Shown here: in pieces, positions 1 through 6,911 of the stretch
Layout: each line of letters begins with the position of its first letter
How positions within the stretch are numbered: the first letter of the stretch is position 1
Source of the DNA: an uncultured Eubacteriales bacterium
GTDB lineage: Bacteria; Bacillota; Clostridia; Peptostreptococcales; Anaerovoracaceae
Direction: 5' to 3'
Length of the DNA: 13,654 nucleotides
Assembly (NCBI GenBank): GCA_900551415.1
Contig: URWB01000060.1
Span: 1-13,654, forward strand
Notes under the pieces: model-generated
Databases searched by the model: none
What the model was told of the DNA's origin: nothing
Seen by the model: the letters and a program-made list of their open reading frames with translations, nothing else
Position numbers and translations under genes: made by a program

Positions 1-45
1 TTTTGTCCGCTTACCTTTTCGCAGCAGCGTATGCTTCTGCCCCGG

Positions 46-160
46 AGAAATTTTTACATCCAAGCGATAACTCGTCTCCCGTCTCGTCGCTTAAACGCAT
101 CACGGTTGCTTGCCAGTCGGGGAATCTCACCCCACTTCCGTTAGTTATCCTCGTTCACTG
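46..160 (-). promoter_or_regulatory. Cobalamin riboswitch-like leader (compact form), target gene off the left edge
   Basis: Read on the minus strand, this stretch has the order of conserved blocks seen in cobalamin riboswitches. First comes GGAA, then a GGTGAGATTCC hairpin (P5-like), then ACTGGCAAGCAACCGTGATG (matching the family's CUG..CCGCAACUGUGAUG core), and finally GGGAGACG (matching the GGAGACC junction) at 73-80. A long closing helix brackets the core: GATAACT on the minus strand (complement of 143-149) pairs with AGTTATC (complement of 66-72), and the helix extends outward with one bulge. The peripheral P7-P9 block (GCCACTG...GGGAAGG) of the large form is missing, as in the compact class. 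Such leaders control B12 synthesis, uptake or B12-alternative genes; here the gene is beyond base 1. A small hairpin at 24-43 downstream could belong to the expression platform. Identification is by eye from consensus, not by covariance search. Confidence 0.75.
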
Positions 161-505
161 ATTTTGTTGTGTATACAGTTTCTGCAAGGGAGTTTTCAAA
201 ACCGCCCTGCTATGTACAGACTATCACGCTTACCGAAGCTGCGCAAGGTTCTTTCGTCCCTTGTTTTGGGGTTTCATCCCTTGCTCGAGCTCTTTTTTGC
301 AAGTCCGTGAAAATATGCAAAACTCAGTTCATCTTCCTTGCGCGGCAGCGATATGCTCTAAAGCCGAAAAAACCTTTCAATTTCCGGATATCTTCTCAGA
401 CAGCGCATAAAATCAATGTCAAGGACGAGAACTTAACAAAAAATTTATGTCCGCGGGCGTATACTTTAACTATCAGAAAACCAGGATTAATAGCAGGAGG
501 ATACA
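161..505. other. Gene-free region between the riboswitch leader and trxA
   Basis: No convincing gene is present; short open frames here lack ribosome binding sites and recognisable protein sequence. The region should contain the start of the minus-strand riboswitch transcript and the plus-strand trxA promoter. For trxA the best -10-like hexamer is TATACT at 460-465, but the nearest -35-like hexamer (TTAACA at 433-438) is 21 bases away, so no promoter is asserted. A TTGACA occurs on the minus strand at 417-422 without a good partner. The region carries mutually complementary 8-mers (184-191, 241-248, 277-284, 336-343), described as a finding. Confidence 0.6.
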
Positions 506-826
506 ATGATTACGGTTACAACAAACAATTTTGAAAACGATGTTTTACATGCAGACAAACCTGTTCTTTTGGATTTTTGGGCGCCGTGGTGTCCTTATTG
601 TCGCCGGATCGCGCCGGTCTTTGACAAGGTTGCCGCGCAGTACCAAGATCGATTGACGGCGGGAAAAGTCAATTACGACGAAGAACCCCAGCTCATCGAG
701 CGCCTCGGCATCGACACCATCCCCACACTGATGCTGTTTCGGAACGGTAAAGCAGAGGCTTCGATTACCGCTCCCGGCTCCAAAGCAGAAATCGAGGCGT
801 TTCTAAATATGGCTTTCCAAAAATAA
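506..826 (+). CDS. trxA: Thioredoxin with CPYC active site
   Basis: This is a small cytosolic dithiol-disulfide oxidoreductase of 106 residues, the usual thioredoxin length. The active site is W28-C29-P30-Y31-C32 in an otherwise typical context (FWAPWCPYC), and the cis-proline loop is IDTIPT with P73. There is no signal peptide. The start is fixed by AGGAGG at 495-500, five bases before the ATG. The gene is followed after ten bases by thioredoxin reductase, whose ribosome binding site begins at the trxA stop codon, so the two are one operon and this protein is probably the reductase's substrate. The dipeptide between the cysteines is Pro-Tyr, as in classical glutaredoxins, rather than the Gly-Pro of most thioredoxins; this should shift redox potential or partner choice. 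The operon with trxB argues for thioredoxin rather than glutaredoxin. Confidence 0.95.
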   Translation: MITVTTNNFENDVLHADKPVLLDFWAPWCPYCRRIAPVFDKVAAQYQDRLTAGKVNYDEEPQLIERLGIDTIPTLMLFRNGKAEASITAPGSKAEIEAFLNMAFQK

Positions 827-836
827 GGAGGGTGAT

Positions 837-1760
837 ATGGAAAAGATATATGATATGATTGTACTTGGCGGCGGCCCTGCCGGCTATACCGCTGCCATGT
901 ACGCAGCGCGAAGCGGGCTTTCCACCCTTGTGCTCGAAAAACTCTCCGCAGGCGGGCAAATGGCTCTCACCGAGAAAATCGACAATTATCCCGGGATGGA
1001 AGAAGGCATCGACGGCTTTCTCTTGGGGGAGAAAATGCAAAAAAGCGCGGAACGCTTCGGTGCTGTCACGGAAACGGCGGAAGTATATGAGGCAAAGCTT
1101 TCTTCTCTTGTCAAAACACTAAAGACCGATGTAGGAATCTTTCATGCTTATACTGTCGTTATCGCGACCGGTGCCATGCCGCGCGCGCTCGGCATTCCCG
1201 GTGAGGAGGCGCTGCGTGGCAGGGGCGTACACTACTGCGCCGCTTGTGATGGCGCGTTTTATCGCGACAAGGTCGTAGCGGTGGTGGGCGGAGGAAATTC
1301 CGCGGTAACGGATGCCTTGATCCTCTCCCGCATTGCAAAGAAAGTTTACCTCATTCATCGTCGTGACACGCTTAGAGCCGCGAAGATCTACCATGAATCT
1401 TTGTTCTCGGCTTCCAATGTGGAGTTTTGCCAAAACCGCACCGTTTCGGCTCTGCTTTATGGTGACCGTTTGACCGGTCTCCGCCTTCAGGATACTATGA
1501 ACGGCGAAGAAAGCGTACTTTCCTGTGACGGCGTTTTTATCAGCGTGGGCAGAACGCCGTCCAGCAAACTGTTTGAAAAAGAACTGACACTGGATCAGGC
1601 AGGATATATTGCAGCAGACGAGTCCACCCGCACAAACCTTCCCGGTGTTTTTGCCGCAGGTGATGTGCGTACCAAGGCGCTGCGGCAAGTGATTACAGCA
1701 GCCGCTGATGGTGCGGCAGCCGTCCACTATGCGGAAGCGTACCTTGCGCAAAATCATTAA
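837..1760 (+). CDS. trxB: Thioredoxin reductase (NADPH, FAD)
   Basis: Low-molecular-weight flavoprotein of 307 residues that passes electrons from NADPH through FAD and a redox-active disulfide to thioredoxin. Visible in order: the N-terminal FAD-binding GGGPAG (11-16), the redox centre C134-A-A-C137-D-G (family pattern CAxCDG), the NADPH-binding GGGNSA (151-156) with HRRDTLRA (174-181) just after it, and the C-terminal FAD signature AAGDVR (273-278) with RQVITAAADGAAA behind. Length and domain order are normal. AGGAGGG directly overlaps the end of trxA and sets the ATG. No strong plus-strand terminator follows at once; the hairpin at 1870-1897 is the likely transcript end. Whether it is NADPH- or ferredoxin-dependent cannot be proven by eye, but the HRR motif favours NADPH. 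Confidence 0.96.
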   Translation: MEKIYDMIVLGGGPAGYTAAMYAARSGLSTLVLEKLSAGGQMALTEKIDNYPGMEEGIDGFLLGEKMQKSAERFGAVTETAEVYEAKLSSLVKTLKTDVGIFHAYTVVIATGAMPRALGIPGEEALRGRGVHYCAACDGAFYRDKVVAVVGGGNSAVTDALILSRIAKKVYLIHRRDTLRAAKIYHESLFSASNVEFCQNRTVSALLYGDRLTGLRLQDTMNGEESVLSCDGVFISVGRTPSSKLFEKELTLDQAGYIAADESTRTNLPGVFAAGDVRTKALRQVITAAADGAAAVHYAEAYLAQNH

Positions 1761-1869
1761 GCTGCGCCTTGCCGTTTTCTTTTTCAACACGCACGCAGAC
1801 TCTTGCTGCACATCAACAAACGCAGGTCGGCAGGAGGCAAGATACCGCTTTTATTATGCACATAAATGA

Positions 1870-1897
1870 AAAACACTCATCTTTCAATGAGTGTTTT
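1870..1897. terminator. Bidirectional intrinsic terminator (tRNA-Ala and trxAB)
   Basis: Perfect 11-bp inverted repeat: AAAACACTCAT at 1870-1880 and ATGAGTGTTTT at 1887-1897, with a six-base loop. On the minus strand the stem ends in a T run five bases after the tRNA 3' side, fitting termination of the tRNA. On the plus strand it also ends in TTTT and lies about 110 bases after trxB, so it can serve both convergent units. Confidence 0.8.
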
Positions 1898-1902
1898 CTA
1901 TC

Positions 1903-1978
1903 TGGTGGAGCATAGGGGGATCGAACCCCTGACCTCTTGACTGCCAGTCAAACGCGCTCCCAGCTGCGCTAATGCCCC
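1903..1978 (-). tRNA. tRNA-Ala, anticodon GGC
   Basis: A complete 76-base tRNA with encoded CCA (complement of 1903-1905). The acceptor stem GGGGCAT pairs with ATGCTCC and contains the G3-U70 wobble pair, the classic alanine identity element. The D stem is GCGC/GCGC; the anticodon stem TTTGA/TCAAG encloses loop CTGGCAG with anticodon GGC; the T arm contains GGTTCGATCCC. It is a single tRNA outside any rRNA operon or tRNA cluster, with its own promoter upstream and a terminator immediately downstream. It reads GCC and probably GCU codons. Confidence 0.97.
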
Positions 1979-1989
1979 TTAACATATAT

Positions 1990-2018
1990 ATATTACCACA
2001 TTCTTAAACAAAAAACAA
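1990..2018 (-). promoter_or_regulatory. Sigma-A promoter of tRNA-Ala
   Basis: On the minus strand, TTGTTT (2013-2018) and TAATAT (1990-1995) are separated by 17 bases, and the -10 is preceded by TGG, giving an extended -10. The predicted transcription start near 1983 is only a few bases before the mature tRNA 5' end at 1978. Confidence 0.6.
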
Positions 2019-2082
2019 GCAAAATATCGTGAATACCGGGGACAAAAGTGCGCATAACAAAAGCAGCATTCTATCGGAAAGA

Positions 2083-2120
2083 CAAAAGCGGGGACCTCGC
2101 GATTCTAGCAAGGTCTCCGC
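2083..2120 (-). terminator. Intrinsic terminator of the amidohydrolase operon
   Basis: On the minus strand a GC-rich stem (GCGG-GACCT-GC pairing with GC-AGGTC-CCGC, with two internal mismatches, loop about 2101-2107) is followed directly by TTTTGTC. It lies about 20 bases past the stop codon of the D-aminoacylase-like gene and marks the end of the long minus-strand gene block. Confidence 0.85.
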
Positions 2121-2138
2121 CGATTTAGGTTCACAATC

Positions 2139-3494
2139 TTAGCAGTAAGAGATAAAGCGACCGAGTCTGTCATTGACGTGTTCGCCGTCCTTGAGGGCGA
2201 TTTCACCGCCAATCAGAACGTAATCGATACCCTCCGGTTTGCAAAGCTTCATAAAGTCCGCCTTGTCAATGATGGTATCCGGATTGAAGATCGTAATATC
2301 CGCGTCACAGCCAAGCGCGATTCTGCCCTTTTGTTCAAGTTCCAGACGCTTCGCCGGCTCTAAAGTCATTTTGCGAAGCGCGTCGATCAGAGGAAGCGCT
2401 TTTTCTTCACGCACATACTTACCGAGCACTCTCGGGAATGTCCCCGCGGCGCGCGGATGACCGCTGCCGTTGTTGATGATCGCATCACTGGCTACCATGC
2501 CGTTCGGATTGACGATGGCTTCTCTGATCTCATCCTCATTCATCACGAACGCGACCGCCAGCATATTCGGATATTCCGCTCTCGCTTTGCGGAAGATTTC
2601 CTCGTTACAACGAACATTCTTATATGGATCATCTGTCAGCAAAATGTCTTTGTAATCCTTGCCCCAGCCCTCCAGGCAGCCGTCCTCAAAGACCGCGGAG
2701 CCAATCTCCGTAGAAAACGCGTTGTACGGATAAGTATCATAATTCAGCGTCGGATCCTTTTCCATGGCGGCGTTGATGCACGCGAGCGCCTCCTTCATGC
2801 TTCCCGTCGCGGAGCAGCTGGAAAGATGCGAAATTTGGAATTTTTGCGGGATATCCAGTGAGAAGCGAATCATTTCCTCAACCGGGAACAGGTCATTCTT
2901 TTTGGTTTCATCGCGATAATGCGCGGAAACCAGAAGATGCGGATCGTCAGAGGCTCTGACCGCCCAAAGCATTTCATCATAGGTGATGCCCGGGTCATAT
3001 TCAATTCCAAAAGAAATTCCGTACGCGCCTTCCGCAAGCTCACGCTTCATGATTGCCTGCAGCTCGTCCATCTGTGCCTGCGACGGATGCGCGTATCTGC
3101 CGATGCCCAATTCCGTACGAAAATGATTGTAGCCTGCCAGAATGAGATAGTTTACCGGGCTGCCTCCCAATTCGTTGAGTACGGATTTGAAGATTGACAA
3201 CGGCTGTTTCTGCACGCCGCAGTTGCCGCCGACGGCTGTCGTAACGCCCATTTCAAGCATCATATTGGCAATGATAAACTGCTTGCCTTCGTGGACAAAA
3301 TCCTCTTCGTGCATATGAATATCGATGAAGCCGGGCGAAACAACCTTGCCCTCCGCTTCGATCACGCGCGCGGCTTCCGGTGTTTCCTGACCGATATAGG
3401 CAATTTTACCGTCCTGAATGCCGATATTTGCCTCCACCATTTCTTTTTTTTCGTAATCCGGATATATTCCGTTTTTTATTAGTATTTCCAACAT
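2139..3494 (-). CDS. N-acyl-D-amino-acid deacylase-like amidohydrolase
   Basis: A 451-residue cytosolic metal-dependent hydrolase of the amidohydrolase superfamily, closest in motifs to D-aminoacylases, which remove acyl groups from N-acyl-D-amino acids. Visible: GFIDIHMHEED with the HxH pair H60/H62, the family cysteine in GGNCGV (C92), likely metal or catalytic histidines H192 (SAHYRDE) and H223 (ISHLSS), Asp337 in VASDAI, and the strong family signature GHPRAAGTFPRVLGKYVRE (345-363). A small beta-sandwich wraps the barrel with its N- and C-terminal parts (ending in GCDADITIFNP). The start is the ATG at 3494 because AAGGAG lies at 3504-3509; the frame stays open 23 codons further upstream without a ribosome binding site. 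It follows the M20 gene after 81 bases and is last in its operon. D-aminoacylase, D-glutamate deacylase and related deamidases are all possible; the exact substrate is unknown. Confidence 0.85.
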   Translation of the reverse strand: MLEILIKNGIYPDYEKKEMVEANIGIQDGKIAYIGQETPEAARVIEAEGKVVSPGFIDIHMHEEDFVHEGKQFIIANMMLEMGVTTAVGGNCGVQKQPLSIFKSVLNELGGSPVNYLILAGYNHFRTELGIGRYAHPSQAQMDELQAIMKRELAEGAYGISFGIEYDPGITYDEMLWAVRASDDPHLLVSAHYRDETKKNDLFPVEEMIRFSLDIPQKFQISHLSSCSATGSMKEALACINAAMEKDPTLNYDTYPYNAFSTEIGSAVFEDGCLEGWGKDYKDILLTDDPYKNVRCNEEIFRKARAEYPNMLAVAFVMNEDEIREAIVNPNGMVASDAIINNGSGHPRAAGTFPRVLGKYVREEKALPLIDALRKMTLEPAKRLELEQKGRIALGCDADITIFNPDTIIDKADFMKLCKPEGIDYVLIGGEIALKDGEHVNDRLGRFISYC

Positions 3495-3575
3495 TTCGTA
3501 TTTCTCCTTTTCCTTGCCGTATCTATTTGGGAAGCCTGTCCGTCTGAGATGTCGTCTCGACACGTTTAGCGATTC

Positions 3576-4781
3576 TTACAGAATTTTACGTCCTCCCAAA
3601 GCGTCGAAGTCAGCTTTCATCTGTTTGATTTTGTTTTCATCACTGAAAATTTTCGCGATCTGCAGCGCGATGACATTCGCGCCGAGCGCGATGGCCTCGT
3701 GCGCCCGTTCTGTCTTGACCGCCTGCGCGAATTCTCTGGTATGAATCGGTACACCGCGATCCACAATCTGCAGGGTCGGATGGAAGGTCGGACAAACGAA
3801 GCTGACATTCCCCGCGTCGGAAGATCCAAAAATCTTTTCGTGATCTCCGTTGATATCAATGTCGAGTTCTTCGTATATTTCTCGCAGCGCGTCCTCTCCG
3901 GTATAGTTTCTTCTCATATTCGCGTAGGTCGCGGCGGTCTCCATTTTATCCCATGTGCATTGCGTTGCCAAAGCTCCGCCTGCCGCGCAGTCATCGACCT
4001 TTCTGACAACGTCCATCATATTGATTGCAATGTAGTCAAGATCCAAAGCTCTGACATAGAATTCCGCGCTGGCCTCTTCCGGCACGATATTCGGTGCTTC
4101 TCCGCCGTTTCTGATGATGCCGTGAATTCTGACATCCGGTGTCACATGCTGCCGCAGGCAATCTGTGCCATGGAACATCAACTGTGCCGCATTCAACGCG
4201 TTGATGCCGTCCCAAGGCGCTGCGGACGCGTGTGCGGCCTTGCCGTGGAAGGTATAAAGATAAGATGCCAGCCCGTTCAGCGTGCAGTAAATCAAATTCT
4301 GGTCATAAAGGTGAATCATCATTGCCATATCGTAGTGATCAAAGACACCTTTTTTGATTAGCGCGCATTTCGCGCCGTCGGTTTCTTCGACCGGAGTACC
4401 GATCACATCGATATCCGCGTCCAGCGCGTCCTGCAGCTTGGATGCCGCGATTCCCGCCAGTACGCTGATGGCACCGCTGACACAGTGCCCGCAAGCATGT
4501 CCGATGCCCGGAAGCGCGTCGTATTCGGTCATAATCGCAACCTTATATTTATGGTCGTTTCTGCCGTAAGTCGCCTTAAAGGATGTTGGTAGACCCGCAA
4601 ACGGATACTCTACGTCAAAGCCCTTATGCTTCAGCAATTCTACAATCTTGCGTGACGATTCGTATTCCTCTCCGGAAAGCTCCGGATGGTCTGCAAGATC
4701 ATCGTTCAAAGCGATTGCATCCTGCAGATTCTCTTTGACTGCCTGCGCGATCTTTTCTTTCAGTTCCAAATACTTTTCCAT
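3576..4781 (-). CDS. M20-family amidohydrolase/peptidase (AbgB / PM20D2-like)
   Basis: A 401-residue cytosolic zinc or manganese hydrolase that cleaves amide bonds of small peptides or acyl-amino compounds. Features: HPELSGEE (32-39), the M20D-type metal ligands C97 and H99 in GHACGHCVSG, E132/E133 in GTPVEET, H157 in MMIHLYD, the dimerisation-domain stretch HGKAAHASAAPWDGINAL (179-196), SSDAGNVS (320-327) followed by PTFHP, and H347 near the C terminus as the last ligand. The GKAAHA...PWDG and SSDAGNVS patterns resemble AbgB (p-aminobenzoyl-glutamate hydrolase) and PM20D2 dipeptidase relatives more than classical hippurate hydrolases. AAGGAGGG eight bases upstream sets the ATG. The preceding gene is the transporter-hydrolase fusion, the next a D-aminoacylase-like enzyme; the three probably act on one nutrient. 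A separate promoter is visible just upstream. Confidence 0.9.
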   Translation of the reverse strand: MEKYLELKEKIAQAVKENLQDAIALNDDLADHPELSGEEYESSRKIVELLKHKGFDVEYPFAGLPTSFKATYGRNDHKYKVAIMTEYDALPGIGHACGHCVSGAISVLAGIAASKLQDALDADIDVIGTPVEETDGAKCALIKKGVFDHYDMAMMIHLYDQNLIYCTLNGLASYLYTFHGKAAHASAAPWDGINALNAAQLMFHGTDCLRQHVTPDVRIHGIIRNGGEAPNIVPEEASAEFYVRALDLDYIAINMMDVVRKVDDCAAGGALATQCTWDKMETAATYANMRRNYTGEDALREIYEELDIDINGDHEKIFGSSDAGNVSFVCPTFHPTLQIVDRGVPIHTREFAQAVKTERAHEAIALGANVIALQIAKIFSDENKIKQMKADFDALGGRKIL

Positions 4782-4833
4782 TTTATTTTGCCCTCCTTGA
4801 TATCATGACGATTCCTTATCACAAGATAAATTT

Positions 4834-4862
4834 ATCATATCACACTTGCGTTGGAATGTTAA
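4834..4862 (-). promoter_or_regulatory. Promoter for the M20-deacylase pair, with overlapping palindrome
   Basis: On the minus strand, TTAACA (4857-4862), a 17-base spacer and TATGAT (4834-4839) form a good sigma-A promoter, the -10 being preceded by TGA (extended -10). It sits over the stop codon of the upstream gene (4840-4842). A perfect 12-base palindrome GATAAATTTATC at 4825-4836 overlaps the -10 and the expected start site, where a repressor could bind. This would let the two hydrolases be expressed independently of coaD. Confidence 0.55.
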
Positions 4863-6876
4863 GGTTTTTTCGAAGCTGACCGATGATTATTTTGGTGTTC
4901 AGCGCGTAGGCCGCGAACGGCTGTGCCTCGTTTCTTTTTTCATTCCAGTAACGCCGCATGTGGAGCTTGAGCACTTCCTCGTCAGAAAGCCCCTGCCGGA
5001 TTGCGTTCTCCAGCATACTGCGTTCCAGCTCGGCTTCTTTCCGATAATCATCAAAAAACGTGCCGTTACATTCCGGCGGCAGAACTCCATAGTGCGGAAT
5101 CATCAGATAGTTTACATCGATGTTCTTCAGCCGTTCCGCAGACGCGAAGGAATCTTCGTAGCTCTTGACCGGAGAGGTATTGATCAGCTCCGGCGTCGCC
5201 TGCAGCCCCGTACTTTCGCTGGCAAAGAGAATCTTCTGCGGCGAAAGAAGGAAACTCATGGAACAATCCGTATGCCCTTTGGTTTCATAAGCCGTAACGG
5301 TTTCATTCCCCAGAGAAAGGCTGTCGCCGTCAGCCAAAACGAGATCGACGCGTAAACCCTCCGCGGTGATCTCGACATCCGAAATTCCGTAAAGCTCTTT
5401 TGCCTGATTGCCAAGGTGCTCCATAGTCGCGCGCGCGTTTGGATGCGCGAAAACCTGTTTCGCTTTTTGTGCCCCGCATACGACAGCTTCCGGCCAGACC
5501 TTCAAGACATACGGAAGCGCGCCGATGTGGTCATAATGCGTGTGCGAGAGCAGGATGTAGTCAAGGGTCTTTCCCTCTCTGTCAAGTACCGTTTGGAGAT
5601 TATGTATCAGGTTTTTCTCAAAGCATGCCATACCGCAATCATATAAAGCGGTTTTTTCGCTGCCGAGGATCAGGATCGCTTCTCCGCCGGGGCCTCCGGT
5701 GACACGCACCAGCGGACTGGGAAAATCCGTTCTGTCGTGTCCCGCGAAGTTTTCAAAAAACGCGGGAATCGGCGCGCGTCTCATATCTTTTTGGTACAGT
5801 TTGCGCCTACGTTCCCTCCTCCGCACCTGCGCGAAATTGAGGATCAGCATAGCGATGATCGCAAAACCCAGATATCCTTCAATCGGAAACATATAGGCAA
5901 CCACATTCTTGAAACCAACCAAGCCCAAAAGGAATGCCAGACAAGCGGACAAGATCACCTTACGGCTCTTTTTTTCGTCTGTCCGAAGCTTGGTTGTGAA
6001 ACCGTAAAAATTACTGGTTGCCGAAGCGTAGATGGCCGCGAAAAGCAAAAGACTGTAAAGCATGCCAGCGCCCTTGGAAAGCCGCCCCGCATAGGCCAGC
6101 ATCGGCATATCCATCGCCTGTGCGAATTCCATGTCCTTTTGCAGCGCCATCACGATGGTAAAAGCCAGCACCCCTAAAAAAATTCCGCCCAGCCCACTGC
6201 CAAGCAGTGCCGCTTTTTCTGTTTTCGCGTTCACCGACGAAGTCGCCACGATTGGAATCATCGCCAGAATATTGTAGGAAATATAGAGGCAGGCCGCCAG
6301 AATCCAGTTTCCCGCGATTGGCGACGGTTTAACCGTTTCTCCGGTCGCAGAGGTCCCGAGATCCGCGAGGATTGCCAAAAAACTGATCAGTACCACGGCC
6401 GCGAACAGAACCGGCATAATATAGCGAAACACTCTGGATATCCGTTCAAACTCTCCGAGTACCGTCAGCACGACCAGTACCCCGATGAGCACTCCGCCGA
6501 CGAGCCTGCTGATACCGAAATTCTGGTATAACAAAGCGCCGCCCGCCGCGGTCATATTGATCAGTACCGTAAAGAGCATGATTGCCATGAACCAGCTCAC
6601 GAAGTTTTCAATTTTGGGATTGCCGCCCGGCGCGATAATGCGCCCCATATCGTTGGTTCCGAGAATCCGCGCGAGATAGGCTGTCATCATTCCAAGCACG
6701 ACAAACATTACGGCAATCAGCAGAATGCCGACTCTGCCCTGCTTGCCAAACACGCCGAAGAACTGCCAGATTTCGCGGCCGGACGCAAAACCGGCTCCCA
6801 TGATCGCACCGACAAACATGAGAGCCACATTCAAAAAATTCAGATTTGTTTTTTTATACGCTTTCGCTTCTTCCAC
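4840..6876 (-). CDS. YkvI-type membrane transporter fused to a metallo-beta-lactamase-fold hydrolase
   Basis: One uninterrupted frame of 678 residues joins two normally separate proteins. Residues 1-350 resemble the YkvI family of membrane proteins (APC/LeuT-like fold inferred), with GAIMGAGFASGREI (23-36) in helix 1 and about ten hydrophobic helices (near 14-32, 49-70, 93-115, 123-142, 152-172, 187-208, 223-245, 268-290, 306-326, 329-349). A very basic linker follows (RRRERRR, 352-358), which by the positive-inside rule is cytosolic. Residues about 366-678 form a metallo-beta-lactamase-fold domain with H445-T-H447-Y-D449-H450, H535 in KGHTD and H595 in IPHYG; the usual bridging aspartate appears to be Glu554. 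The start is GTG, set by AGGAGG at 6883-6888. YkvI has no settled substrate; the hydrolase could be lactonase-, lactamase- or thioesterase-like. Neighbouring amidohydrolases suggest coupled import and hydrolysis. Domain calls are strong; function is inference. Confidence 0.88.
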   Translation of the reverse strand: MEEAKAYKKTNLNFLNVALMFVGAIMGAGFASGREIWQFFGVFGKQGRVGILLIAVMFVVLGMMTAYLARILGTNDMGRIIAPGGNPKIENFVSWFMAIMLFTVLINMTAAGGALLYQNFGISRLVGGVLIGVLVVLTVLGEFERISRVFRYIMPVLFAAVVLISFLAILADLGTSATGETVKPSPIAGNWILAACLYISYNILAMIPIVATSSVNAKTEKAALLGSGLGGIFLGVLAFTIVMALQKDMEFAQAMDMPMLAYAGRLSKGAGMLYSLLLFAAIYASATSNFYGFTTKLRTDEKKSRKVILSACLAFLLGLVGFKNVVAYMFPIEGYLGFAIIAMLILNFAQVRRRERRRKLYQKDMRRAPIPAFFENFAGHDRTDFPSPLVRVTGGPGGEAILILGSEKTALYDCGMACFEKNLIHNLQTVLDREGKTLDYILLSHTHYDHIGALPYVLKVWPEAVVCGAQKAKQVFAHPNARATMEHLGNQAKELYGISDVEITAEGLRVDLVLADGDSLSLGNETVTAYETKGHTDCSMSFLLSPQKILFASESTGLQATPELINTSPVKSYEDSFASAERLKNIDVNYLMIPHYGVLPPECNGTFFDDYRKEAELERSMLENAIRQGLSDEEVLKLHMRRYWNEKRNEAQPFAAYALNTKIIIGQLRKNLNIPTQV

Positions 6877-6911
6877 TGTTTTCCTCCTGTTTGGAAAGCT
6901 TTCTTACAGCC

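Noticed and set aside
169..534. Plus-strand open frame running into trxA
   Set aside because: No ribosome binding site, low-complexity unnatural translation, and it overlaps the trxA start and the riboswitch region.
1119..1811. Minus-strand open frame of 230 codons opposite trxB
   Set aside because: It is antisense to a clear thioredoxin reductase, has no ribosome binding site and its translation resembles no protein family I know.
2014..2087. Second tRNA or small RNA next to tRNA-Ala
   Set aside because: Bases between the tRNA promoter and the operon terminator show no cloverleaf, no second promoter and no stable fold by eye.
3495..3563. N-terminal extension of the D-aminoacylase-like protein
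   Set aside because: The downstream ATG at 3494 has AAGGAG at proper spacing, and the extension does not look like part of the enzyme.
3699..4361. Plus-strand open frame of 220 codons
   Set aside because: Shadow of the M20 amidohydrolase on the other strand; composition (Cys, His, Arg rich) is typical of an antisense frame.
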